DNA of 64,000 nucleotides from Microbacterium saccharophilum (GCF_007992455.1 NZ_BKAH01000002.1:248001-312000), one strand, 5' to 3'; shown: positions 8,406 through 17,765, numbered from the stretch's first letter. Notes: generated by a model from the sequence alone, not told the origin. Program-made: numbers and translations.

Positions 8406-10123
8406 CGCTCCGACACCTCCGCCGCGCCGGCGGTGGCCGGTTCCCCGGCGCCGTCCGCCGGGTCGTGACGCTCGGGGCGCGCCGGCAGGGTGACGGTGAC
8501 CTTCGTGCCGGCGCCCGGCTCGCTCTGCACGGCGATGGTGCCGTTGTGCTCCGCGACGATCGACTTGACGATCCCCATCCCGAGGCCCGTGCCCTGCGTC
8601 GCGCTGGCGCGGGCGCTGTCGCTGCGGAAGTACGGCTCGAAGATCCGCTGCACCTCGCTGTGGCTCATGCCGACCCCGGTGTCGGAGACGACGAGCGTCG
8701 CGGTGTCGCCGTCGTGGGTCGCGGCGATACGCACCCGCCCGCCCTTCAGGGTGTACTTCAGCGCGTTGCTCACGAGGTTGTCGACGACCTGGCGCAGCCG
8801 GAAGGCATCGCCGTCGACGATCACGGCTTCGGCGGTGTCGAGGCGGAGGACGATGCCGGCCAGGCGGGCCGCCGGGTCGAACGCGGTCACCGCGTCGGCG
8901 CAGATCTGGCCGAGGTTGGTCGTCTGCCGGACGGGCTTCGCCGCCTGCGCGGCCGGCGTCTCCAGCAGCTCGCCGATCATCCGCATCATCCGCTCCGCGG
9001 CGGTGTTGATCGCCTCTGCGCGGTCGCGGGTGCGCTCCTCGTCGGTGTCGTCGCTGAGCATCTCGGAGTAGCCGAGCACGGCCGTCAGGGGGTTGCGCAG
9101 CTCGTGCGAGACCCGGGCCGCGAGGCTCTGCCGGTCGGATTCGGCGCGGATGACGTCGGTGATGTCGTGCACGACGAGGAGCGTGCCGGACTCATCGGAG
9201 TCGTCGGTGAGGTCGCGGGCCGAGAAGGAGAGTGCGAACCATTCGCCGTGCTGGTCGAACAGCCAGAGGCGCTCGTCGACGAACCGCTCGCCGGCGACGG
9301 CGCGGGCCAGCGGCTGACGGTCCGGCGGGAGCGGGCGGCCGCGGAAGCCGTCGTACTCCACGGAGCGGGCGCGCGCCGCCGGGTCACCGGGATCGAGCCC
9401 GTACAGCTCGCGGTAGGTCTCGTTGGCGTACACGATGTCGCCGCGCTCGGACAGCCGCACGACGCCGACGTCCACGGCATCCAGCAGGAGCGACACTTCG
9501 CGCTCCTGCCGGCTCGTGCGCTCGACGGTGGCAGCGAGCTTGTCGGCCTGACGGCTGAGCAGCTGCTTGAACGCCCGGTTCTGCGCGGCGCTCGTGCGCA
9601 TGAAGAGGGAGATGAACCCGAACGACAGGAGGGTGACGATGAGGCGCATCGTCGGTCCGGGCTGGCCGAGGATCGCGACGTCGCGGATCACGATGCACAG
9701 GGTGATCAGGCCCAGTCCGCCGACGATCGCGACATGCCCGAAGTACGTGGCGATCCAGACGACCGGGAAGAGCCACAGCGAACCGACGCTGAGCAGCGGA
9801 TCGATCGTGAGGAGCCCGATGGCGGCGATGTCGACGAGCGGCACGACGAGGACGAACGCTTCCGGAAGGCGATCCCACGGTACGGCCAGGGTCGCGGCCG
9901 TCGTCACGATGATGATGGAGATGCCGGCGGTGAACGTCCACGACGTCGTCGCCTGCGGCGCCAGTGCCTGCGCCATCAGCACGAGGATGACGATGATCCC
10001 GGCGAGCAGCAGCTGGGCCAGCCACACCGAGTACGTCCTCGTGCTCACCGCGGGCGTCAACGCACGGGAGCGTGCCAGGGCGCCGTCGGAGGTCACGCGG
10101 CGGCTCGGCGTCGGTGCGACCAT
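8402..10123 (-). CDS. PAS-containing sensor histidine kinase
   Basis: A 573-residue membrane kinase. About six hydrophobic helices occupy residues 30-178. A coiled linker follows (RQADKLAATVERTSRQ), then a PAS domain at about 208-325. The HisKA domain carries phospho-acceptor His340 in RVSHELRNPLTAVLGY. The HATPase domain has the N-box DNLVSNALKY, G1 box VVSDTGVGM, F-box FEPYFRSD and G2 box GTGLGMGIVKS, all intact. It has no response regulator partner immediately adjacent; the nearest is at 12856-13851 on the same strand. It lies between two membrane proteins with GGDEF-like domains, which suggests a single signalling unit. The signal is unknown. Confidence 0.92.
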   Translation of the reverse strand: MVAPTPSRRVTSDGALARSRALTPAVSTRTYSVWLAQLLLAGIIVILVLMAQALAPQATTSWTFTAGISIIIVTTAATLAVPWDRLPEAFVLVVPLVDIAAIGLLTIDPLLSVGSLWLFPVVWIATYFGHVAIVGGLGLITLCIVIRDVAILGQPGPTMRLIVTLLSFGFISLFMRTSAAQNRAFKQLLSRQADKLAATVERTSRQEREVSLLLDAVDVGVVRLSERGDIVYANETYRELYGLDPGDPAARARSVEYDGFRGRPLPPDRQPLARAVAGERFVDERLWLFDQHGEWFALSFSARDLTDDSDESGTLLVVHDITDVIRAESDRQSLAARVSHELRNPLTAVLGYSEMLSDDTDEERTRDRAEAINTAAERMMRMIGELLETPAAQAAKPVRQTTNLGQICADAVTAFDPAARLAGIVLRLDTAEAVIVDGDAFRLRQVVDNLVSNALKYTLKGGRVRIAATHDGDTATLVVSDTGVGMSHSEVQRIFEPYFRSDSARASATQGTGLGMGIVKSIVAEHNGTIAVQSEPGAGTKVTVTLPARPERHDPADGAGEPATAGAAEVSER

Positions 10124-10133
10124 GGTGCCGAGT

Positions 10134-11216
10134 CTACGGTCTCGACGCGGACCGGCTCAGCCGCTCGACCCGGCTCGCGGGGCGCGCCGCGCGCACGATC
10201 TCCGCGACGCTGCGCAGCGTCACCTGCTGCACCGACAGATCGGGCCGGTACTTCACGCCGCGCAAGTCGAGCCCTTCGGCGAACAGCGCCCGGACATCGT
10301 CCTCCACGCCCTCGTCGACCTCGAAGCTCGTCGCCATCGCCGCGAAGATCCCGGGCCGCACCCGGCCGATCACGACGTCGGCCGGGAATGCGGCATCCAC
10401 CGCCTCCAGCAGGGCGGCGAACACCTCCCGCGTCCAGGTGCGACCGTAGGCCGTGCGGTGCAGCGACAGGTCGAGGATGCTGATGAGGACGACCGACCGG
10501 GGCGAGGCCAGGGCGAAGCGGATGGCCGCCGCCGTGCGGAAGGCGCGGATCCCGAGCACGCGCTTCGGGCCCCGCACACGGCTCTCGTCGATGGCGATCC
10601 GGGTGACGCCGTACGCGCACGCGGCCGTCACGACGGCGCCGACGATCCCGCTCGGCGCGGTCGACAGCGCCGCGATGTAGAGCGGGTGGTCGATGCCGAG
10701 CACGGCGGTGCCGACCAGACGTACGAGGCTGTACACCCCGTATGCGCCGACCGCCGCGCCGACGACGGTGCGGCCGACGCTCGGCGGCGCGCTCGGACGG
10801 AAGCACTCCCAGGCAGTCAGGGCGCCCAACACGAAGATCACGCCGAGCTTGGCGTACTGCCCGGCGTCGGGCGAGACCCAGAGGGTGGTCACCCCCACGA
10901 GGGCGGACGGGACGATGACCGCGGGCAGCACCGACCGGACGACGTCGCGCCCGCGCCGCATCGCGGCCCAGAGGAGACCGACGGCCAGCGGCATCGTCGT
11001 GTCCGCGATCACGAGCGGCATGGAGGGGTGCTCGCTGCTGTCCGCAATGACGTAGCCGAGCGTGGACAGCAGGGCGGAGAATGCCCCGATCCCGGCGAGC
11101 ATGGTCATCGGCAGACCGGGCTCCCCGCCACCGCGCTGCCACGGCTGGGCGATCACCATGATGGCGATGCCCATCCCCGACGCGAGGATCAACGCGACCG
11201 CGAACACCTCGACCAC
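10134..11216 (-). CDS. Membrane protein with a possible degenerate GGDEF-like domain
   Basis: A 360-residue protein with about seven membrane helices (residues 5-205) and a cytoplasmic domain of about 150 residues. The segments VVLISILDLSLHR and VVIGRVRPGIFAAMAT sit where the metal Asp and GGDEF loop of a diguanylate cyclase would be, but the signature residues are absent. Its architecture resembles the product of 7248-8405, so the two may be diverged paralogues on either side of the kinase. The gene ends ten bases before the kinase start and is probably the first gene of that operon. The GGDEF link is weaker here than for the other protein. Confidence 0.65.
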   Translation of the reverse strand: MVEVFAVALILASGMGIAIMVIAQPWQRGGGEPGLPMTMLAGIGAFSALLSTLGYVIADSSEHPSMPLVIADTTMPLAVGLLWAAMRRGRDVVRSVLPAVIVPSALVGVTTLWVSPDAGQYAKLGVIFVLGALTAWECFRPSAPPSVGRTVVGAAVGAYGVYSLVRLVGTAVLGIDHPLYIAALSTAPSGIVGAVVTAACAYGVTRIAIDESRVRGPKRVLGIRAFRTAAAIRFALASPRSVVLISILDLSLHRTAYGRTWTREVFAALLEAVDAAFPADVVIGRVRPGIFAAMATSFEVDEGVEDDVRALFAEGLDLRGVKYRPDLSVQQVTLRSVAEIVRAARPASRVERLSRSASRP

Positions 11217-11346
11217 AGCGCTCCCACCGGTTCCGCATCACGGGAGGAGGCGGCGCCTCATCCGTTGCGGAGGTCTTGACCGAGTCTTGAGGTGGCCTCG
11301 ACCGTCTCTCCACGTGACGCGGAGGCAACTCTAGCAAGCTGGACCC

Positions 11347-12822
11347 ATGACGTTCCCGCCGCCCAGCACCGCCCCCTCCTCTGCCCTCGCCACCCGTGGC
11401 GTCCGCCCTGTCGAGCTCGAGGTCACCGGCACGGAGCACGCCGCCTTCCCGTCGGACTTCATCGACGTCTTCGACGACACGCAGCGCGCGACCATCGGGT
11501 GCGTCATCCCCGCGTACAACGAGGAGGAGTCGATCGCGAGCGTCATCGAGAGCCTGCTCTCCCAGACGCGCGTGCCCGACGTCATCCACGTCGTCGTCAA
11601 CAACACGACGGATGCCACCGTCGCGATCGCCTCGCAGTTCGCCGGCGCGCACACCATCACGACCGAGATGGGCGAGCAGTTCACCGAGGTGTTCGTCCAC
11701 GACATCGGCAAGAACCCCGACAAGAAGGTCGGCGCCCTCAACTACGGCTACGCGCTGGTCGAGGGCTACGACTACCTGCTCGGCGTCGACGGCGACACCA
11801 CCGCCGATGCGCGGGCCGTCGAGTACCTCGAGACCGAGATCACGAGCGACAGCCGCATCGGCGGCATCTCGGCGATCTACTCGATTGACAACAAGCCGTT
11901 CAAGGGCCTCGCGTCGTTCCTCATCAGCGGGCAGCGCTCGCAGTTCGCCGCGTTCAACCTGCAGAACCTGCTGCGCGGCCGCAACATGGCCGTCCTCGGC
12001 GGGCAGTTCTCCATCTTCTCCACGCACGCCCTCCGCGAGGTCATGCGCGAGAACCACCAGTCGACCCCGTGGGTGAAGGACAGCGAGGTGGAGGACTCCC
12101 TCCTCTCTCTGCAGATCAAGAGCGCCGGTTACCTCACGAAGATCAGCCCCGTCGCGCGCGCCGACGTGGGCGGCATGACGACACTCCGCGGCCTCGACGC
12201 CCAGCAGGTGAAGTGGACGTACGGGGCCATCGAGCTCATGTGGCCGGGGCAGCGCGGCGACACGAAGGGTCAGCCGTTCCACCCGAACCTGCGCGTCCGG
12301 TGGCTGGAGAACGGCGGCATGGCCGTCAACCTGTTCGTCCGCATCGCCTTCGTGCTGCTGCTGGCCGGGTCGCTGTCGCTCAACGCGTTCGTCTTCTCAC
12401 CGGTGTGGCTCATCCCCATCGCGATGGCCGTCGCCCTGAACGTGCGCATGGCGATGACGATGCAGAACCGCACCCGCAAGGACGTGCTCTTCGCGCTGCT
12501 CATCATCCCGGCGGAGATCTACATGTGGATCAGGCTGTCGCACTTCGCGCGCGCCTGGAGCCGCTTCCTGTCCAAGAAGAAGGTCGACAACTGGGCCGCG
12601 CAGGCGAAGGCGGAGAAGGGCGGCGGCAACGGGCACTGGGTGCCGCTGATCATCGTCGTGGCGATCGTCATCACGCTGGCCGTCATCTGGTCGATGCTCG
12701 GCCCCGTCGTGCAGTCATCCATCCTCTGGGTGGGCTGGCCCATCCTCGGTGTCGTGACGATCCTGCAGACGCTCGGGATGTTCCTCAAGCTCATCCGCCG
12801 TCAGCACGGCTACCGCGTCTGA
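11347..12822 (+). CDS. Processive family 2 glycosyltransferase (cellulose/chitin synthase-like)
   Basis: A membrane beta-glycan synthase candidate of 491 residues. The GT-A domain starts with CVIPAYNEEESIASVI. It has the nucleotide-sugar DGD at residues 148-150, the catalytic acidic motif EVED at 247-250 (position of TED), and QQVKW at 286-290 (position of QxxRW). This set is the signature of BcsA, chitin and hyaluronan synthases. Five to six C-terminal helices (about 320-485) would form the translocation channel. No PilZ domain is visible, so direct c-di-GMP gating as in BcsA is not indicated. It is divergent from the kinase operon, and a GH6 glucanase follows nearby, as in actinobacterial cellulose-like clusters. 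The polymer is not determined. Confidence 0.87.
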   Translation: MTFPPPSTAPSSALATRGVRPVELEVTGTEHAAFPSDFIDVFDDTQRATIGCVIPAYNEEESIASVIESLLSQTRVPDVIHVVVNNTTDATVAIASQFAGAHTITTEMGEQFTEVFVHDIGKNPDKKVGALNYGYALVEGYDYLLGVDGDTTADARAVEYLETEITSDSRIGGISAIYSIDNKPFKGLASFLISGQRSQFAAFNLQNLLRGRNMAVLGGQFSIFSTHALREVMRENHQSTPWVKDSEVEDSLLSLQIKSAGYLTKISPVARADVGGMTTLRGLDAQQVKWTYGAIELMWPGQRGDTKGQPFHPNLRVRWLENGGMAVNLFVRIAFVLLLAGSLSLNAFVFSPVWLIPIAMAVALNVRMAMTMQNRTRKDVLFALLIIPAEIYMWIRLSHFARAWSRFLSKKKVDNWAAQAKAEKGGGNGHWVPLIIVVAIVITLAVIWSMLGPVVQSSILWVGWPILGVVTILQTLGMFLKLIRRQHGYRV

Positions 12823-12855
12823 GCGGCGGGGTCGCGGCGCAGGCCGGGGTCGGGG

Positions 12856-13851
12856 CTAGTACGCGCTGCCGTCGGAGGTGAGCCGGTAGCCGACCCCGCG
12901 CACGGTCTCGATGTACCGCGGGCTCGCGGCGTTGTCGCCGAGCTTGCGACGCAGGTTCGTCATGTGCGCCTCGATGGCCCTCTTGTCGGCGTCGCCGACG
13001 AAATAGGTCGTGACGTACGACTCGCCGCGGAGCAGCAGCGTCAGGTCGGCCTTGCTCCGCACGCGCCGGCGTGACTCCATGAGCGCGGCCAGCAGGTCGA
13101 ACTCGGTGCGGGTCAGCTCGAGCTCCTCGTCACCGACGAGCACGACGCGGCTGTCCGGGTCGAGACGCAGGTCGCGGTGCGTCATCCAGTGCGCTCCGTC
13201 CGGCGCGGCCGCGACGGCGGCCGGCTGCTCGACGATGCGCGCGACGTCACCGGATCCGGCCGGGGTCGGCGGCACGGGCGCGGCCGGCGCGACCGGCATG
13301 CTGCTGGTCGCCGGCTGCCGTCCGGCGGGGAAGGACGGGCCGGCGCTCTCCTGCGCACGCGGCGCCGGGGCGAGCGGGGCGCGCGGGCGGCGCAGCAGCG
13401 CTTCGATGCGGGCGCGGAACTCGCGCGGCCGGAACGGCTTGTGGATGAAGTCGTCCGCGCCGGCGGACAGCCCGAGGACCACGTCGGCCTCGTCGTGCAG
13501 CGCCGTGATCATGATGAGGTAGGTCTCGGGGTTCTGCGCGCGGATGCGGCGCGCGGCCTCGAAGCCGTCCATCCCCGGCATGTTGACGTCGAGCGTCGTG
13601 ATGAGCGGCGCGTACTGCGCCACGGCGCGGACGCCGTCGATGCCGTTGCCCACCGAGACGGTGGAGAACCCGGCCGATTCGAGCACGTCGATCAGGAGGT
13701 GGCGTACCTCGGGATCGTCCTCGACGATCACCGCGGTCTTGATCGGTTCTTCTGATTCGGCCAACTGATCCCTGGTCATCCTCTGAGCCGTCTGCGACGT
13801 GCGCCGTCGCTGCCCGCGCGGGGGCGCGGAGTAGTCGTCATCCTCCCACAT
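12856..13851 (-). CDS. OmpR-type response regulator with long linker
   Basis: A DNA-binding response regulator of up to 331 residues. The receiver domain has acidic pocket residues VEDD, phospho-acceptor Asp88 in LDVNMPGMDG, the Thr of MITALHD and Lys of HKPFRPREF. A Pro/Ala-rich linker of about 60 residues follows, unusually long for the family. The winged-helix domain is at the C-terminus (LELTRTEFDLLAALM, IEAHMTNLRRKLG, ETVRGVGYRLT). Neither start is strongly supported: ATG at 13851 lacks a clear ribosome site and ATG at 13779 has AGAGG placed too close. No kinase is adjacent; the PAS kinase at 8402-10123 is the nearest candidate partner. Confidence 0.9.
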   Translation of the reverse strand: MWEDDDYSAPPRGQRRRTSQTAQRMTRDQLAESEEPIKTAVIVEDDPEVRHLLIDVLESAGFSTVSVGNGIDGVRAVAQYAPLITTLDVNMPGMDGFEAARRIRAQNPETYLIMITALHDEADVVLGLSAGADDFIHKPFRPREFRARIEALLRRPRAPLAPAPRAQESAGPSFPAGRQPATSSMPVAPAAPVPPTPAGSGDVARIVEQPAAVAAAPDGAHWMTHRDLRLDPDSRVVLVGDEELELTRTEFDLLAALMESRRRVRSKADLTLLLRGESYVTTYFVGDADKRAIEAHMTNLRRKLGDNAASPRYIETVRGVGYRLTSDGSAY

Positions 13852-13884
13852 GCGTGTGGCGGGAGGGACTATTGGGGCGGAGCG

Positions 13885-14913
13885 TCAGCCGACCGAGCGG
13901 GTCAGCTCGGTCACCGCATCCGGCCACCACTGACCGGCCGGCGGGCCGCCGTTGCAGGCGCCGTCGCTCTCGCCGGGCGGCTTGATCCACAGGTTGGCGT
14001 CGACGATGTCGTCGCCGAACGATCCGCTCCGCTGACCGACCTGCCGCCCGCCGGGGTTGCACCACTCGCCGGTCGCGCCGGCGCCGTTGCGGCTCGTGTC
14101 GATGACGGCGTGCAGCCCGCCGAGGTGGGCCGACAGGCTCCGCGCGTACATGACCTCGGCGGCGTCGGCGTTGTAGTTCGACACGTTCGTCGCGAAGCCG
14201 CGGATCATGTGGGTGACCCCGATCTGCGAGATGAGCCGCGCCATCTCGGATGCCGGACGCCAGTTCGAGTGGCCGCCGTCGAGGTAGAGCCACGCGGTGC
14301 GCGCCTGCAGGTTCGTCACGGCGGTCGCGATGTGCGCGAAGCGCTCCGTCATCCCGTCGCACTCGGGGGCGAGGGCCACCGCATCCGGCTCCACGATCAC
14401 CACCGTCGGCGTCTCCGCCGCGCGCAGGGCGTCGCCGATCGCGAGGGTCCAGTCGTCGTACGCGGCCGGGTCGAGCCCGCCCGCGGACTGGTTGCCGCAG
14501 TCCCGGTCGGGGAGGCCGTAGACGACGAGGACGAGGGTCGCATCCTGCTCGCGGGCCTCCGCAGCCAGCGCGGTCACCTCGGCGCCGACCGTCTCGATCG
14601 GCATCGCCTCGGGCGTCAGCCACACCGCCTCGGGCTGGGACGCGAGATACGCCGCGGCGCGCGTGGCCGGGTCACCCGCCGTGCCGGAGGCCGCGGCATC
14701 CACCGCCTTCGAGGCGGAGGGCACGTGGAACGCCATCCCGGGCGCGGCGGCGGTGAAGGGGAGGAGGCGCACGTACGCCGTGGTCAGCAGCGGCACCGAC
14801 AGCACGAGCATCACCGCAGCGGCGCCGGCGATGACCGTCAGGGCCGTGGAGGCGGTGGAGGCGGTGCCCCGTCGGGGGCTGCGTGGACGCACGCGTCCGA
14901 ATATATAGCGCAT
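13885..14913 (-). CDS. Glycoside hydrolase family 6 beta-1,4-glucanase, membrane-anchored
   Basis: A 342-residue GH6 enzyme expected to cut beta-1,4-glucan outside the membrane. After a basic N-terminus and one helix (about 24-46), the family blocks appear in order: VVYGLPDRDCGNQSAGG (conserved Asp and Cys), VIVEPDAVAL, WLYLDGGHSNW, FATNVSNYN, VIDTSRNG, GEWCNPGGRQVG and LWIKPPGESDGAC. The key Asp, Trp and disulfide Cys positions look intact. ATG at 14913 has GGAG about nine bases upstream. Small membrane-tethered GH6 enzymes accompany cellulose-like synthases in actinobacteria (CslA-GlxA-CslZ in Streptomyces), so a role in trimming or releasing the glycan made by the GT2 at 11347 is inferred. 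Confidence 0.92.
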   Translation of the reverse strand: MRYIFGRVRPRSPRRGTASTASTALTVIAGAAAVMLVLSVPLLTTAYVRLLPFTAAAPGMAFHVPSASKAVDAAASGTAGDPATRAAAYLASQPEAVWLTPEAMPIETVGAEVTALAAEAREQDATLVLVVYGLPDRDCGNQSAGGLDPAAYDDWTLAIGDALRAAETPTVVIVEPDAVALAPECDGMTERFAHIATAVTNLQARTAWLYLDGGHSNWRPASEMARLISQIGVTHMIRGFATNVSNYNADAAEVMYARSLSAHLGGLHAVIDTSRNGAGATGEWCNPGGRQVGQRSGSFGDDIVDANLWIKPPGESDGACNGGPPAGQWWPDAVTELTRSVG

Positions 14914-14938
14914 GCGAGGCCACTCCGCGCGCGCAGGT

Positions 14939-14967
14939 TTGGCCGCGGCATCCCCATGGCGTAGACT
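14939..14967 (+). promoter_or_regulatory. Candidate promoter of rplM-rpsI-glmM
   Basis: TTGGCC at 14939-14944 and TAGACT at 14962-14967 are separated by 17 bases, which fits a housekeeping sigma factor. Transcription would begin near 14975 and leave a 5' leader of about 135 bases before the GTG of rplM. This is read from consensus similarity only. Confidence 0.5.
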
Positions 14968-15028
14968 GACTCTTTGGTTCTTGTGCCCTGCTGGCCAAGT
15001 ACCGCGAACGTGAGCCCTCCACTGGCGT

Positions 15029-15055
15029 GTTTCACGGGACGTCGTCTCGGGAAAC
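15029..15055 (+). promoter_or_regulatory. Hairpin in the rplM leader
   Basis: In the long untranslated leader of rplM, GTTTC (15029-15033) can pair with GAAAC (15051-15055), and inside it GGGAC pairs with GTCTC around a three-base GTC loop. Such a stem could serve ribosomal-protein feedback control or transcript stability. Autoregulation through L13 leaders is known in other bacteria, but no specific actinobacterial match is claimed. Confidence 0.4.
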
Positions 15056-15110
15056 CACCCCGGAGTGGGATTCACGAACCTCTCCGTTCGATCAAGAAAG
15101 CAGCACTACA

Positions 15111-15557
15111 GTGACGCGCACCTACACCCCCAAGGCTGGCGAGATCCAGCGCTCGTGGCTGGTCATCGACGCGACCGACGTCGTCCTCGGCCGACTCGCC
15201 TCGCACGCCGCCACCATCCTGCGTGGCAAGCACAAGCCCACCTTCGCCAACCACGTCGACACCGGTGACTTCGTCATCGTCATCAACGCGGAGAAGGTCG
15301 CGCTGACGGGCCAGAAGCTCGAGAAGAAGAAGGCCTACCGCCACTCCGGCTACCCGGGTGGCCTCAAGTCGGTCACCTACTCCGAGCTCCTCGAGAAGAA
15401 CCCGACGCGCGCCATCGAGAAGGCCGTCCGCGGCATGCTCCCCAAGAACAGCCTGGGTCGCCAGCAGCTGACGAAGCTCAAGGTCTACGCCGGTGCCGAG
15501 CACCCGCACGCGGCCCAGCAGCCCACCACGTACACCTTCGACCAGGTCGCCCAGTAA
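15111..15557 (+). CDS. rplM: 50S ribosomal protein L13
   Basis: Large-subunit ribosomal protein of 148 residues, normal length for L13. Family signatures are [50 protein letters not shown] and the C-terminal [16 protein letters not shown]. The GTG at 15111 encodes the expected start of the mature protein ([15 protein letters not shown]); the frame is open back to 15027, but the extra residues do not belong to L13. An AAGAAAG-type ribosome site lies upstream. It is followed after 29 bases by rpsI, the standard bacterial gene pair. Confidence 0.98.
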   Translation: MTRTYTPKAGEIQRSWLVIDATDVVLGRLASHAATILRGKHKPTFANHVDTGDFVIVINAEKVALTGQKLEKKKAYRHSGYPGGLKSVTYSELLEKNPTRAIEKAVRGMLPKNSLGRQQLTKLKVYAGAEHPHAAQQPTTYTFDQVAQ

Positions 15558-15586
15558 GCGCCGCCGAAAAGACTAAGGACATACTG

Positions 15587-16072
15587 ATGGCGAAGATCGC
15601 TGACTCCATCGACCAGACCCCGGAGAACTACACCACCGAGACCCCTGCCACCGAGGCCGCTGCGGCGCCCCGTCCGGTGCTGTCGGTCCCCGGTGCTGCA
15701 GTCGGCCGCCGCAAGCAGGCCATCGCCCGCGTGCGCCTGGTCCCCGGCTCGGGCACCATCACGGTCAACGGCCGTACGCTCGAGGACTACTTCCCGAACA
15801 AGCTGCACCAGCAGCTGATCAACGACCCGTTCACGGTGCTGAACCTCACCGACGCGTACGACGTCATCGCCCGCATCTCGGGTGGTGGCCCGTCGGGCCA
15901 GGCCGGCGCGCTGCGCCTCGGCATCGCCCGGTCGCTGAACCAGATCGACGAAGAGAACAACCGCCCGACGCTGAAGAAGGCCGGCTTCCTCTCCCGTGAC
16001 GCTCGCGTCAAGGAGCGCAAGAAGGCTGGTCTCAAGAAGGCCCGCAAGGCTCCTCAGTACTCGAAGCGCTAA
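15587..16072 (+). CDS. rpsI: 30S ribosomal protein S9
   Basis: Small-subunit ribosomal protein of 161 residues. The first 45 residues are an acidic, Ala/Thr-rich extension seen in many actinobacterial S9 proteins. The conserved core begins at [13 protein letters not shown] and continues through [31 protein letters not shown] and [11 protein letters not shown], ending in KAPQYSKR. The C-terminal KR is the usual end that reaches the P-site tRNA. The ATG has AAGGAC seven bases upstream. It is co-transcribed with rplM and probably with glmM, eight bases downstream. Confidence 0.98.
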   Translation: MAKIADSIDQTPENYTTETPATEAAAAPRPVLSVPGAAVGRRKQAIARVRLVPGSGTITVNGRTLEDYFPNKLHQQLINDPFTVLNLTDAYDVIARISGGGPSGQAGALRLGIARSLNQIDEENNRPTLKKAGFLSRDARVKERKKAGLKKARKAPQYSKR

Positions 16073-16080
16073 ATCGCTCG

Positions 16081-17430
16081 ATGGCGCTGTTCGGTACGGA
16101 CGGTGTGCGGGGCCTCGCAAACGGCCCCCTCACCGCAGACCTCGCGCTCACCCTGGCCCAGGCGACTGCTGTCGTCCTGGGCCAGGGGCGTATTGCGGAG
16201 GCGCGCAAGGCCGCCGGCAAGCGGCTGACCGCCGTGGTCGCCCGCGACCCCCGCGTCTCGGGTGAGTTCCTGGCGGCCGCCGTGGCGGCCGGCCTCGCCT
16301 CGTCGGGGGTGGATGTGCTGGATGCCGGCGTCGTACCGACACCGGCCGCCGCCTACCTGATCGCCGACATCGACGCCGACTTCGGCGTCATGGTCTCCGC
16401 CTCGCACAACCCCGCGCCCGACAACGGCATCAAGATCTTCGCGCGCGGCGGCGTCAAGCTCCCCGATGAGGTCGAGCAGCGCATCGAAGAGGCCATGACC
16501 GGGCCGAAGCTGCAGCCCACCGGCGGCGACGTCGGCCGCATCCGCCGATTCGCGGACGCCGAGGACCGGTACGTCGTGCACCTCCTGGCATCCCTGCCCA
16601 ACCGGCTCACGGGCCTGCACATCGTGCTGGACTGCGCGCACGGCGCGGCATCCGGCGTCTCCCCGGAGACGTTCCGCGACGCGGGCGCCCGTGTCACCGT
16701 CATCGGCGCCGACCCGGACGGCGTCAACATCAACGACGGCGTCGGTTCGACGCACCTGGACAAGCTCGCGGCCGAGGTCGTGCGCACCGGCGCCCACCTC
16801 GGCATCGCGCACGACGGCGACGCCGACCGCTGCCTCGCGGTGGACGCCGACGGCAAGGTGGTCGACGGCGACCAGATCATGGCGATCCTCGCCGTCGCGA
16901 TGAAGCGCCGCGGGCGCCTGACCGACGACACGCTCGTCACGACCGTCATGAGCAACCTCGGCCTGCACCGCGCGATGGCCGCACAGGGGATCAACGTCGT
17001 CACCGCGGCCGTCGGCGACCGGTATGTCCTGGAAGCCATGAACGAGGGCGGCTACGCGCTCGGCGGCGAGCAGAGCGGTCACGTCATCATGAGCGAGTTC
17101 GCCACCACGGGCGACGGGCTGCTCACCGGCCTGCACCTGTGCGCCGAGATGGCCCGGACCCGCAAGAGCCTCGCCGAACTGGCATCCGTCATGACGATCT
17201 TCCCGCAGGTGCTCATCAACGTCCGCGGCGTGGAGCGCTCGCGCGCGACCGACCCGGACGTCGTCGCCGCCGTGCGGCGGGTCGAGGCGGAGCTCGGCGA
17301 CACCGGCCGCGTGCTGCTGCGCCCCTCCGGCACGGAGCTCATGGTGCGCGTCATGGTCGAGGCCGCCGACGCCGAGACGGCCCAGCGCTACGCCGACGAG
17401 CTCGCGGAGGTCGTCCGCGGCGAGGGCTGA
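16081..17430 (+). CDS. glmM: Phosphoglucosamine mutase
   Basis: Converts glucosamine-6-phosphate to glucosamine-1-phosphate on the way to UDP-GlcNAc for peptidoglycan and surface glycans. The 449-residue length is normal. It starts with [13 protein letters not shown], has the catalytic phosphoserine loop [13 protein letters not shown], the metal-binding loop DGDADRC, the sugar-binding GGEQSGHVI and the phosphate-binding [12 protein letters not shown]. It lies directly behind rpsI, as in most actinobacteria, and no separate promoter is evident in the eight-base gap. glmS, the previous step of the pathway, is also in the window at 58184-60034. Confidence 0.98.
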   Translation: MALFGTDGVRGLANGPLTADLALTLAQATAVVLGQGRIAEARKAAGKRLTAVVARDPRVSGEFLAAAVAAGLASSGVDVLDAGVVPTPAAAYLIADIDADFGVMVSASHNPAPDNGIKIFARGGVKLPDEVEQRIEEAMTGPKLQPTGGDVGRIRRFADAEDRYVVHLLASLPNRLTGLHIVLDCAHGAASGVSPETFRDAGARVTVIGADPDGVNINDGVGSTHLDKLAAEVVRTGAHLGIAHDGDADRCLAVDADGKVVDGDQIMAILAVAMKRRGRLTDDTLVTTVMSNLGLHRAMAAQGINVVTAAVGDRYVLEAMNEGGYALGGEQSGHVIMSEFATTGDGLLTGLHLCAEMARTRKSLAELASVMTIFPQVLINVRGVERSRATDPDVVAAVRRVEAELGDTGRVLLRPSGTELMVRVMVEAADAETAQRYADELAEVVRGEG

Positions 17431-17513
17431 GCGGCGGCGGGGTCAGTCGAGGAATGCGCGCGGCGCGCGCCGCGATGCCCCGGGTGCTCCCGCCTGGCCG
17501 CGCGGTGACGCCC

Positions 17514-17580
17514 GGGAGGAGATGACGCCTCGGGAGGTCGAATCCCCGGCATCCATCCTCCCGGGGTGACATCTCCTCCC
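17514..17580. repeat. 67-bp palindromic repeat, copy 1
   Basis: Left arm begins GGGAGGAGATGACGCC and ends CGGGAGG; right arm begins CCTCCCGGGG and ends ATCTCCTCCC. The arms pair over about 24 bases, with a 19-base centre (TCGAATCCCCGGCATCCAT). Three other copies of the same length and orientation occur at 17699, 18618 and 22272. Its intergenic location and size fit a REP-like element; no associated transposase is in the window. Confidence 0.85.
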
Positions 17581-17698
17581 GACGGATGCGGGATGCCGCG
17601 ACGCGCGCGACGCCGCGGCGGGCCACGGAGCGACGGCCCCGGCACGGAGCGACGGCCCCACGGCGCGGCGCGACGGCCCCGGCGCGGCGCGACGCCCC

Positions 17699-17765
17699 GG
17701 GAGGAGATGGCGCCTCGGGAGGTCGAATCCCCGGCATCCATCCTCCCGGGGTGACATCTCCTCCC
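17699..17765. repeat. 67-bp palindromic repeat, copy 2
   Basis: Almost identical to copy 1, including the whole 19-base centre. The visible difference is in the left arm, GATGGCGCC in place of GATGACGCC. It lies 118 bases after copy 1 in the same orientation, so the pair forms a composite of two palindromes upstream of the broken wall-protein gene. Confidence 0.85.

Noticed and set aside
11347-14913. A complete bacterial cellulose synthase operon
   Set aside because: No bcsB, PilZ domain or GlxA-type copper oxidase is visible; only the synthase-like and GH6 genes support the idea, so the polymer is left open.
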